From: Toxonevra muliebris
Taxonomy: Eukaryota > Arthropoda > Insecta > Diptera > Pallopteridae
DNA length: 64,000 nucleotides
Assembly: GCA_963691655.1 (NCBI GenBank)
Contig: OY829330.1
Location: 19,028,182 to 19,092,181 of the forward strand
Direction: 5' to 3'
This document shows, piece after piece, positions 23,127 to 32,429 of the stretch (position 1 is its first letter; the number at the start of each line of letters is the position of its first letter). The position numbers and the translations under genes were made by a program. The notes under the pieces were generated by a model. It was not told where the DNA came from, did no database searches, and saw nothing but the letters and a program-made list of their open reading frames with translations.

Positions 23127-23624
23127 GCAAGCATGAAAAGCCTGGGCAGGCGTGTCGTGTTCACATGAGTGCAACCATGCCGGACTTTTTCTAATCAAAA
23201 AGGAACGGTGGAATTGGAATTTTATCACTTTTTCTTGTGCTCATTAAGATAGGTTCTTTTATTCGCAAAAAAAATGCAAAAGAAATATCAATTATATGCC
23301 TTAAATATGTACTAAAAATTAAATAAAAAATAAAAGCAACAATCTCTTAAGAAATTAAAATAAGTTTATAAAAAAATAGCAAGAAAATGAAGACTGTGTG
23401 TGCCCTAGATGCGCATTGTTTGTTTGCATTCATGTTGCCTATTCAGCTTCAAAAAAATTATGAGGGAAAGTGGCAAAATCGGAACAATATGAACATGGAA
23501 CATTCATCAATGCGCCGATTTTTATTTAATTTTTGGATTTTCTATGCAACTCTGCTATCTCTTTCTCTCTACCTATTTCTCTCTTTCAAACAGGCTTCAT
23601 GCTTGCTCCCGTCCGAACAGCCAC
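23127..23624 (+). mobile_element. Second copy of the GTGGCTG MITE
   Basis: About 490 bp matching 16067-16584 in inverted orientation, with TAA at 23124-23126 and 23625-23627. The right terminus (GTCCGAACAGCCAC) is intact; about 13 bp of the left terminus are missing. It contains the frame MKTVCALDAHCLFAF... at 23387, nearly identical to the other copy. Confidence 0.78.
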
Positions 23625-23630
23625 TAATGC

Positions 23631-23757
23631 AACATTTGCTAAATCAAAAGCCATTTAACAGCAAGGCACTGCTGCAGCGATGATTTGTTGCGTCGCTGAT
23701 GCGTGATTAGCAGCTGGATCTTGCTTTTCAACACTTTGGATTTAGCAAATGTTGCAG
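23631..23757. repeat. Short hairpin repeat
   Basis: TGCAACATTTGCTAAATC at 23631 is repeated in inverted form as GATTTAGCAAATGTTGCA at the right end, about 127 bp in all. It lies against the MITE terminus. Confidence 0.7.
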
Positions 23758-23808
23758 TACTGCGGAATTTACCCTTTCTGTCGCAGTGACCTTAATTAAA
23801 TAGCTTAC

Positions 23809-23839
23809 CTTTTAATTTTTGGATCAAATCAAACTCCAT
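23809..23839 (-). other. Possible first coding exon (MEFDLIQKLK) with splice donor
   Basis: The minus strand reads GGAAAATGGAGTTTGATTTG, ten codons, then AAAAG followed by GTAAGC, a near-consensus donor. The upstream 100 bp is GC-richer than the surroundings and resembles a 5' untranslated leader. A start like this fits MADF-domain proteins, which occur in host genes and in some transposons. No downstream exon was found, so this is a weak call. Confidence 0.2.
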
Positions 23840-23859
23840 TTTCCTTTGTTTATTTTTTC

Positions 23860-24379
23860 CGCGCACCGAACAACGATGAACACAAAAATGATGAACACGC
23901 GGACGGTACAAATAAAATGAAAGAACCGTGAAATGTTTTTTAAACTACAAAGTAAACAACGTTTTTTCATAGGCACATACACTCATGGTAATACATAAGT
24001 ATACTTCCAGCCACAAAGTGCGATTTTTTCGTAAGATTTTTATTTATTCCTAATTTATTTTATAAAAATTAGCAAGTACGAAGTTTTATTCAATAAATAC
24101 GAAAATGATAAATATAACTTTGTTACTTAAATGCGTTAAATACAAAAGCTTCATGGGAAATAAAATTGAAAGGTTCCAAGTACTAAAGTAAGTTTCAAAA
24201 AGGGATTATCACAAATTTAGTAATATTTTCTGCTATTCTATTTGTAGTTGAGCTCATAAGAATTCTTAGCTCTAATGTTGATATTTCCTTCTAATTATTT
24301 TTTATTTCTGCTCGTAATTAATTTAAACTGAAAATCTGAATGCGACGTGAATAAATCTGATTAAAAAAAACACTTCAAA
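23860..24379. other. Unassigned stretch
   Basis: No repeat or coding signal recognised except the GC-richer 100 bp next to the possible exon at 23809-23839. Confidence 0.3.
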
Positions 24380-25490
24380 GATTTTCCATGGGGTTCAAGT
24401 ATAGGCTTGAAGTGGGTTATTTCATTATAACAAAATTTTTCTCCTCGAAACATTCAGTTTCGACTACGGATTGATAAATAAAAATGTCATCTTTTTGAAT
24501 GTTATGCTGCACTTATTAATTTTAACATGAACATTGAAAAGCACCTCTTCCAGAAGAGGTAGATTGTCGTGGGAGTTCATTTTACTTCTGACGAAAGATG
24601 TTAATATTTTGTTTGAGAAACAAATCGAACTCGTGTCATTCTGACTAATTCTTTTTTAGATATATAGTACCAAAAAAAGTAATAACAGTCAGGAACATCT
24701 AATGTGAACGTTTTTCGTCTCCAAAAATAATCGTTTCGCATTGACCGGTCCATGACGACCTCGATAGCCTAGTGGATAGTGCACTAGACTTTCATCTGGG
24801 AGGTTCGGGTTCGATTCCCGTCTTCGTCTGGTGGTTAATTTCCATAATTTTCTTATATTCACTATCAATATGAAGTGTATGAGAATTATAAGATAGTGTA
24901 CAAGTACACACATTGGTTGGTAATGGCAAAACCACCAAGCCGATAAAAAAATTGCCACACCGCCGTTCGGAATCGGCGTTAGACTGTAGGTCCAACTATG
25001 TGGTATCACAATAGGCCGTTCAGGCCTAAGTGTGTCTCTCAACAGCCACTCCAACCTAACCGGTCCATTACAAATGTGATGTTGCAAATTCAAAACATGC
25101 CTTTTTGGTATGAGTGTTTAGGGGAAGCTAACCCTTATTGTATAGATGTTTACAATCATGCAAAATGTTTCCAATACGTCTTGTGAAAATATTTCAATCT
25201 TAATCACTTCGAATTTCGGATATAATAAGTTTTTTGAAGCTCGTAGCTTTGACAGTCTCTGTTTTTTTCAGTGTATTCATGATTATAAGTCGTCCAAGTC
25301 GCTTTATTTTGGCATATATTAACTTCCTTTTTTTTTGTCGTTTAGAGCGCCTACATGTGATTTATTAATACTTCATGCAATTTCGCGATTAGACATTCCC
25401 CATTTTTTATGAGGCATTATTTTTCCAATTTCTTCCGAAGAAAATGGTTACCATGCCCCATTTTTCTTGACAATGACTTACAAGTAAAAT
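24380..25490 (-). pseudogene. Tc3-like transposase split by a SINE
   Basis: The minus strand starts SSEEIGKIMPHKKWGMSNRE (helix-turn-helix) near 25450, continues through degenerate sequence, and after the SINE reads FTLDVPDCYYFFWYYISKKE near 24690, matching the LDGPDG-x-x-YYW-x-DLRKE block of Tc3-type enzymes. Near 24400 it reads LNPMENL then a stop in place of the usual tryptophan; the glutamate is the last catalytic residue. Frameshifts are frequent and the first catalytic aspartate is not readable. Confidence 0.65.
24754..25058 (+). mobile_element. tRNA-derived SINE with 10-bp duplication
   Basis: The head carries RNA polymerase III boxes: A box TAGCCTAGTGGATAGTGC and B box GGTTCGGGTTCGATTCC. 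A unique body of about 200 bp follows (GGTTGGTAATGGCAAAACCA, CCGTTCGGAATCGGCG), and the 3' end is ACTCCAACCTA. ACCGGTCCAT flanks it at 24744-24753 and 25059-25068. 305 bp. Fragments of the family lie at 3333-3402, 20925-20984 and 62841-63165. The frames read across it are translations of the SINE, not genes. Confidence 0.92.
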
Positions 25491-25965
25491 TTTTCAAATA
25501 ACTTGTGGCGGAATGTTGTGCAATGTCTACAATGCGTTGTCCGATAAATTTGTTAAAGTAAAGCTTATAAATCAAAAAAATAAGTCGATCTTTCTTTCTT
25601 TTGATTTTTTAACGATGCCAGATTTTTAGTAAACTTTGGCTCAATCCTAGTCAATATTTACGGTACCATTTCAAAGAAACAAGCAAAACTTACTTTGAAT
25701 CAAGCCATTATCTTCTTATTTATCAAAAAAATTATACAAAGCATCATAAAATTTTGTGCCTACAAAAAACAGCAAGCCATGAATAACAAAAAAAGGTTTT
25801 CTTATTTATTTTATCTATTCTTATTGCCAATAGCGATAACAGATTTTTAGTGAAATTTAGCTCAATTCTAACGATCATTTACTTGACAATTTTAAATAAC
25901 TAAGACAACATTTACTTATATCAAGTCAATCGGTTTCCTAATTATCAAAAAAAAAAAAAAAACAA
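25491..25965. repeat. Two tandem units of about 221 bp
   Basis: GATTTTTAGTAAACTTTGGCTC at 25621 recurs as GATTTTTAGTGAAATTTAGCTC at 25842. The segments around them, ending in TATCAAAAAA, also align. Sequence upstream to 25500 belongs to the first unit. Confidence 0.65.
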
Positions 25966-26369
25966 GAATGTTATTACTTCAAATTAGACAAGATTTAATT
26001 GGTAATTTGGAAAATAAGAAAACATTTTCTCAACCCAGTCCAAAATTTGATTGTACTGACTCGCCAAGGCAAAATTCGCTTAACTTAAGAAAATGTTCAC
26101 TCATTTATTTTCAAGAAAATTGATTACTTGAAATCAAGCAAAAGAAAACAATGATATTGAGTAGAATAAAGTTATTTTAACTTGAATCAGTTGATTTTTT
26201 ACTATTTTAAATTCAAACCAATTTTTGACTTGATTTTAGAAAATTATTTCTCTCCGCGATTTTTCAGTAACTACTAGCGAGTGCAATCTGTGCAGGTGAT
26301 CTTTTTAGCACAAAAAATTTTGGAGTCTGAAGTGCTGCAGCACCCACAAAACCGTGCGACAGTAAAAAA

Positions 26370-26700
26370 TACCTGGGAAGTGATACTATCTTTCTTGTAG
26401 GTTTTGTCGAGTAAAGCGTATATGAAATTTGCCAAACTCCCCCAAAATCTTGATTCACCGTTAAAAAACTGGGTTTGCCTACCTTTGCGCTCTTATACGC
26501 CTGTTACTTTGTTGATTATCAACAGATTTTCAGTTTCTTACCAGTTTTAAAAAAAGAAACTTAGAACTTTCGAATGATATATATTTTTTTTGAAGAAAAC
26601 TTGAGAAATATGAGTGTAGTTATTCAGCAAAAAAATTTTTTTTTTTACTTTTTTCGACTTTTCTCAACTTTGGCGATGTTTCTACACACTACTTTTACTG
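26370..26700 (+). repeat. Interspersed repeat M3, copy 1
   Basis: Shares GGGAAGTGATACTAT, CCCCCAAAATCTTGATT and TTGATTATCAA with 48025-48230, and ATATATTTTTTTTGAAG plus GATGTTTCTACACACT with the inverted copy at 29640-29875. Non-coding. Confidence 0.7.
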
Positions 26701-26750
26701 ACCGTAAAAAAGTTATTTTCTAGTGACCTAATCGCTATTTACATTATCTA

Positions 26751-27892
26751 TTGGGAGTAATTGTAACTAACTTCATATCTATCATACGCGCCATTTTTTT
26801 TGACATTGGCAGCTATTCTTTCTCGAAGAGCGCCAAAAATTCTATAAGAATTGATCTGTCAAATAATTTTCATAATTTTACAAAAGTGTTTTACTATAGC
26901 TGAAAATGTCGAATTTCGTGCCAACAAAACAACATTTGCGGGAAGTTTTATTTGCTTCTTCCATTTAAAGAAAAACGCAACTGAAGTACATCGTTGACTC
27001 ACTGAAGCTTATCCTGACTGTGCTATAGACGTTAGAATGTGTCAGGTGTGGTATGCTCGTTTTAAAAGTGGTGATTTTGATGTTGAAGACAGGGAACGTT
27101 CAGGGGGCCCAAAAATGTTCGAAGATGAAGAATTGAAGGCATTACTCGAAGAAGATTCATGTCAAACGCAACAAGAACTGCAGAATCTTTAGGAGTTGAT
27201 CAATCAACCATTACGATTAAAAGCATTGGGAATGATTCAAAAGCAAGGAAATTGGGTGCCGTACGAATTGAAGCCGAGAGACGTCGAACGACGATTTTTC
27301 ACATGTGAACTGCTGATTGAACGACAGAAAACAAAGGGTTTTCTGCATCATATTGTGACTGGCGATGAAAAGTGGATACGTTACGATAACCCAAAGCGTA
27401 AAAAATCATGGGGACCGCCCGGACATGCATCAACATCATCGGCAAAGCCGAACAGATAAAGATAAGATAAGATAAGAGGCCAGAATATGAGAATAGACAC
27501 GACGAAGTTATTCTTTAGCACGACAATGCTCGGCCGCATGTTGCAAGGCAAGTAAAAACATACTTGGAAACGCCGAAATGGGAAGTGCTATCCCACCCGC
27601 CGTATTCTCCAGACATTGCTCCTTCTGATTACCACTTGTTCCGATCGATGACACATGGCCTGGCTGAACAGCACTTCCGTTCTTTCGAAGAACTCAAAAA
27701 ATGGGTCGATTGGTGAATAGCCTTAAAAGATGAGGAGTTCTTTCGACGCGGAATCCGTGTGCTACCAGAAAGATGGGAAAAGGTTGTGGCTAACGATGGA
27801 CAATACTTTAAAGAATAAATTTATAATCACTTTTTCACAATAAATGTCCAAATTACGAAAAAAAATACGAGTTTATACATTCATACTCCCAA
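26751..27892 (+). mobile_element. mariner element
   Basis: Ends TTGGGAGTAATTG and, on the other strand, TTGGGAGTATGAATG, with TA at 26749-26750 and 27893-27894. Length 1142 bp, slightly short of a full mariner because of an internal deletion. Confidence 0.85.
26906..27818 (+). pseudogene. mariner transposase (DD34D), internally deleted
   Basis: Begins MSNFVPTKQHLREVLFASS and reads through the helix-turn-helix region with shifts (VWYARFKSGDFDVEDRERSG). It then has VPYELKPRDVERRFFTCELL and IVTGDEKWIRYDNPKRKKSW with the first catalytic aspartate. After SSAKPNR a piece of the catalytic domain is missing and replaced by a GATAA-type run (27459-27476). It resumes RHDEVIL, HDNARPHVARQVKTYLETPK (second aspartate) and PPYSPDIAPSDYHLFRSM (third), ending ERWEKVVANDGQYFKE before TAA at 27816. 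Similarity is closest to the mauritiana/mellifera side of mariners by eye. Confidence 0.9.
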
Positions 27893-27894
27893 TA

Positions 27895-28439
27895 ATTACA
27901 AGTCAAAGTGCGTGTATGTGATTATTCATATTGAAACCAATATGCACTTTGAAAAAAATGGATATTTTTTAGTTTGGAGTTACTTTGAGTCCAGAATAAA
28001 ATGTCAAAAATTTGTTCATCTATGTACTTTAAAATAAAAAAAAAAATTATTCAAAAATCTTTTATAATGTTGTTGTAATAAATTTTTAAGTTTTAAGGTT
28101 TGTTATTACTTAAAAAATTAATTTACTGTAAATATTTTAGAAAATCTAAATATAAGTATATTTTTGTAACGTCATGAAGTTAATATTTTTTCAAATAGGT
28201 GTAATATCTACTTTCATAATCCGAAGAGGTTTGGCTTCACACAAATTTGCACGGCACTTTTTTTCCACTTATCCGAAAAAACTATGTAACAAAATTTTAC
28301 GACTTACACTGATAACACAGTGTAACAAAATTTTTATGACCAAGATTTTCCAAAGGCTTTATAGTAATTTGGTCGCTGATCACAACTGCATACTCAGTTT
28401 TTCTCCATCACATCTAGTTTTTCCATAATATTGGTATGA
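27895..28439. other. Unassigned stretch
   Basis: No supported gene. The frame at 28174-28428 is basic and phenylalanine-rich and matches nothing I know. Confidence 0.3.
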
Positions 28440-28640
28440 AGTCTGATGTCTGAATGGGCTCTTCATGGGCTATTAAGAAATTTCTTTATTTTAACAGATT
28501 TGATGTCTCCTACCCTTCCTCTTGAAAATGGCGTTTTAAACCCCCTTTTTCGATAAATGGTCGACAAAAGAAAACCGTTGAGAAAACTATTATACTGTCT
28601 TTGGAGAAAATGATTCTTATTGAAAATTATGAGTGGAAAG
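28440..28640 (+). repeat. Interspersed repeat M4, copy 1
   Basis: Shares TTTGATGTCT, ACCCTTCCTCTTGAAAATGG, TTTTAAACCCCCTTTTT and ACCGTTGAGAAAACT with 56690-56860 and more weakly with 52075-52240. Non-coding. Confidence 0.65.
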
Positions 28641-29289
28641 ACCTACACATTTTCAAGAATAGTGCCAAAACCAAATTATGTTTAAGTGCTCTAAAATTGT
28701 CTTTATTTTCATAGAATTAATTTTTTAGTTATTACACTTTTTTTAGCATTCGATTCTGTAAGAGAACTCAAACATGATTTTTTAGGGTTGATGTCTTGGT
28801 TATAATTTTGGAATAAAACAACAAATTTTCATTAGTTTACCAATGGTGGGCGTAAAACTGAATAATTCAAATCATCAAAACCTAATGAAAAGAAAAAATT
28901 TCATAAGGCCTCAAAAAAAAACCTGCGATCCAGAGACATCAAACCCCTTGTAAAATTTACTCTACTAGTCAAGTACTTTCATCCAAAACTGGAATTTGTC
29001 ACTACCCAAACAATAACCCGGAAATTGTTGCACAGTGTATACAAAATTTTCTGTTTTATTAAATGCACTTCTCTAAGTTTTTTCAGATGTAGCTGGTAAC
29101 CCTATTCTATGCAAGAAACATAAGTTGTCTGTCTACTTATATAGATAAATTCAAGAGTAGAACGGTTTCTGAAATCAAATAATATCTACTGACCCCGAAT
29201 GTTTTTTGAAAAATCCGAATTTTCGTCCATAATTTTTGATTTTTCAAATCTATGACTTTCTTGGTAATCACAGAAGCGACGACTATGTC
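28641..29289. other. Unassigned stretch
   Basis: AT-rich sequence between repeat M4 and the family C fragment. No motif recognised. Confidence 0.3.
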
Positions 29290-29545
29290 CCGATTGTTAA
29301 TAAATTTTTAAATGCGTATGGTGAAATGGACTGAAGCAGGTCCATAAAAATCCATTTCCTGCCTTCGCATTTGGACTTCTTCTCAGATAACCTGAGTCAG
29401 TTCAACGATGAACATGACGAACAATTTCACCAAGAATGGCTACAATTGAAAAGCGCTTCGGAGGAAAAAAAAGAAATGATTTCAAAATATTGTTGCTCAC
29501 TTCAACGAGAAACTGATGAAAATCACGGTCAAGCAAACATTTTTG
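29290..29545 (+). pseudogene. Family C: C-terminal fragment
   Basis: Reads YVPIVNKFLNAYGEMD, a stop, then IKIHFLPSHLDFFSDNLSQF, NDEHDEQFHQEW and ISKYCCSLQRETDE. In the proteins I recall, this is SLKIHFLHSHLDFFPEN followed by SDEHGERFHQD and ADYCW-x-L-x-RD; the DEH...E residues may include the last catalytic acid (inference). The glycine-glutamate of the usual HGERFHQD is HDEQFHQE here. The frame continues into repeat M3 at about 29640, which is not part of the gene. Confidence 0.6.
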
Positions 29546-29639
29546 AGTTGAATGGCCAAAAAATGTATTTTTGTAAAAAATTTGTTTCCATAAAAAGTTT
29601 TATAACTCAGTCAATGATATGGTTTCTTTATAAAATAGT

Positions 29640-29875
29640 GTGTAGAAACATCGACAAATTGAGAAGAGGCGAAAAAAGTGAAAAAAAAATTGTGTTTGGT
29701 GAATAAATACACTCAGATTTCTCAAGTTTTCTTAAATAAAATATATATCATTCGAAAGGTCTAAATTTCTTCTTTTTTTTAAACGCAAAACCGTTTTCAA
29801 GATTTTGGGGGTGCTTGTTTTACTCGACAAGACCTAGAAAAAAAAATACTATCACTTCCCTGGTATTTCTACTTC
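29640..29875 (-). repeat. Interspersed repeat M3, copy 2
   Basis: Reverse complement of the 26.4-26.7 kb copy, from GTGTAGAAACATCGACAAAT to ATACTATCACTTCCCTGGTA. Confidence 0.7.
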
Positions 29876-30905
29876 CCTTTAAAACGATACCAAATATTTT
29901 GGGTTTTTTATCCATGAATTTTTGTATTTTTGCCCAAGGACGGAGCACTGTGCGTCGGTGCGAAATAATATTATAAATGTAATGCCGACTGATGTTTAGA
30001 ATACTGAACAAATAAATCCTGAAAAAGTAGAAGGATTTGTGCTATTTGTCCATCTTCAAAATGGCAAGCGACAAAATTGTCTTATTCAAAATGTAATTTA
30101 AGCTTGTGTGAGGAGCACAAAATAGAGCTTTGTGCCTCTTACTTATAATGGCACTTGATTCTCGTTCATTTTTTTTTCAGTATATTACATACTTTTAATG
30201 AATTATATGTGCCTTATGCTACTTTTTTTTACATTAATATACAGTGTTTTGTAAAACAAGCCCAATGAACTAAAACTGTGAAAATCTATATCTGTACTTC
30301 TATACTATTATTATAATTTGACAGGCCATTTTTTGTTTCTGCAAATCTCACGATATATTGTTCCAATTTATCTGAAAATTTTCCACAATAGATTCCTTAT
30401 AGTCATGACCGGGTTCGTCAGGCCAGGGCGATTTGTATGGACTAAAATTTTTCGATGCCACGCCGTCGAAATTTCGATTCTCATTACGAACAAAAAGTTC
30501 TTGCACGACATAGGTCTAAAATGAATTTCGAGGCTCCGGAATTTGATTTTTATGGAAAATGTTCAGTTTATATAGAATTTTCTAGGTACTTGAAATTTTT
30601 GTAATTACACAGTGCAACAGTAAATTTCAAATGTCAAATGGATAACTTTTTTAGGGGAAATTTGGGGTCGCTGAATCCGACCCTGTACTTAGATTTTCTC
30701 TATCACGTCCGAAACCCATAATTTTGGTATACGTGGGACCAATATAAATTTTTTTTTATTTTACTTTGTACATGTCTCGTAGCTAAGAGAAAGTTGTTTA
30801 TTATTAGCCTGTAGGCAATATTGTTCAAAAAAACTCTACTTAAAAAACTTCCAAAATTTGCGGAATAGAGCTTAGATGGAATATTCCTGTATTCACAAAA
30901 AATAT
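29876..30905. other. Unassigned stretch with a MITE-like terminus
   Basis: Mostly unrecognised. At 30660-30715, GGGGTCGCTGAATCCGACCC resembles the terminal repeat of the MITE at 38725-39365, but only one end is visible. Confidence 0.3.
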
Positions 30906-32165
30906 TAGTATTTGTCATCGTTATCCAACATATTTGAAACTATCATGTCTGAACAAATCTCAAATTACTTGTTTGAAAACAATCTGCTTTCACCACTTCA
31001 ATCTGGGTTCCGAGAAGGTCAGAGTTGTTCCACTGCCATGTTAAAAATTATAGACGATATTCGTGTACCTTATGACCAGGGTGACCTCACTCTTCTATGT
31101 CTTTTAGACTTTTCTATAGCGTTCGATTCTGTGGATCATTTTTTGTTATGTGAAAAGCGAAAGTCTTACTTTGGTTTTGATACAAGCTCATTAAGGCTAA
31201 TGAAAAGTTATTTAGAAAGTAGATCCCAACAAGTAAGGGTAGGCGATTCCTACTCTCAATATAAATCGGTGACTTCAGGTGTTCCGCAAGGATCAATTCT
31301 TAGTCCTTTGTTGTTCAATATATTTATTAATGACATATTTGTTGTGTGTAAGAATGTAAATGTGACGATCTCAGTGCTAGAATAAACGAGGACTTATTAC
31401 CCATCAGTAAATGGGCTTCTGACAACGCTTTGAGCCTTAATGCTGCTAAATCATTTGTTTTACCCATTTCTAAGGACAAAATTTCATTGACAGATATTCC
31501 CTCCTTAAAAATTAGGCCGGAACACCAGACTACATCCTTAATAAAAAGTAACACATAATTGAAATATATTTTGTATTTTAAAAATAGTCTTTCGCTGACT
31601 AGATATTAAGAGACTCTTAACGTCCGACACACAATACTTTTGAAAGCATTATATAAATATTATATATATTTAAATTCTACCTTTTTCAATAAAAAATATT
31701 TTGAGAATAAGTTAACAATTCTTAATTATTATAAAAGCTAACTTTGCCCACAGAATGTACCAAATTTTAAAAACATGTACCAATGTACCAAACGCAGAAA
31801 AATAGAAAAAAATGTACCAGTTTGGGTAGAATTGTACCAAAGTGGTAACCGTGATCACATTACTTCATGGAGAAATAGTATTCTTGGTTGTAGTCTTTCT
31901 GATTACTTGAGTGCCAGAAACTGTGTAGCTTTATTCAGGCTAATTATTCGTAAGACCCCTCTGTATTTATATGATAAATTAATTTTCCCTCAATCTGCAA
32001 GATCCCAGAATTTGATTGTTCCTAAATTCAGATACCTTAATTCATCCAGAATGTTTTTCATTAACACCATTAAGCTATGGAACACTATCCTTTTACATAT
32101 TAAACGAAATCTAAATGTACATAATGTTAAGTTTTTACTTTTTAAGCATTTTTCAGCCAAAAATT
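30906..32165 (+). pseudogene. LINE reverse transcriptase and C-terminus (jockey-superfamily), internally rearranged
   Basis: 30912-31385 is open: LSNIFETIMSEQISNYL, LLSPLQSGFREGQSCSTAML, LLCLLDFSIAFDSVDHFLL (first catalytic aspartate) and SGVPQGSILSPLLFNIFIND. A frameshift and deletion removes the ADD motif; ISKWASDNALSLNAAKS continues in another frame at 31390-31460. About 290 bp of unrelated AT-rich DNA follows (with five TGTACCA motifs, 31753-31845), then a C-terminal block ILGCSLSDYLSARNCVALFR, PKFRYLNSSRMFFINTIKLW ending at 32167. 5' truncated near 30905. Confidence 0.82.
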
Positions 32166-32429
32166 TGTAGATCGCTCACGATTTTAATTTTAATATTTCA
32201 ATGTTATTTTTAATACTATCTCTTCATAAGATTTTATAATCACGCTAGTTTTTTATGTAGCAATTGTCTTATTTCGTTTTTAATACAATCTGTCAAATGT
32301 GCTCTGCATTACATTGTTTCAATCTTTACTTTAATTATCTATTATCGTGTCTTAACTAGTTTAACTTGTTATTTTAAATAATTTTATTTTCTTTCTTTAC
32401 TGTGATTCTTCTTTTTAAGCTTTCTTTCA
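32166..32429 (+). other. Probable 3' untranslated tail of the LINE
   Basis: AT-rich non-coding sequence following the LINE stop codon and ending where jockey sequence of opposite orientation begins. No poly(A) or duplication could be placed with confidence. Confidence 0.35.

Larger units (their letters stand above)
14824..26258. mobile_element. Putative 11.4-kb CMC-like element (hypothesis)
   Basis: CACGGAGAGGAAAATTT at 14824 and the reverse complement at 26258, CGCGGAGAGAAATAATTTT, face each other. Behind both lie copies of TTGACTTGAT or ATCAAGTCAA type motifs, pointing inward in inverted orientation, as subterminal binding sites would. The interior holds the zinc-finger DDE-like pseudogene at 15584-18068 plus later insertions. 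No clear short target duplication is visible, so these may instead be two unrelated fragments of one repeat family. Confidence 0.3.

Noticed and set aside
24764..24830. Possible tRNA gene
   Set aside because: A and B boxes are present but the stem pairing of a cloverleaf is not, and the sequence continues as a SINE with target duplications.
24689..25093. Minus-strand frame of 134 codons
   Set aside because: It is read across the SINE and its flanks, antisense to the SINE.
14824..26258. Polinton/Maverick-like giant element
   Set aside because: No polymerase, integrase, protease or capsid-like frames inside and no 6-bp duplication.
14812..26275. Similar flanks ATTTTACAGCTA and ATTTTTCAGTAACTA outside the CACGGAGAG ends as a target duplication
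   Set aside because: Several mismatches and an indel, and far too long for a CMC element; treated as chance.
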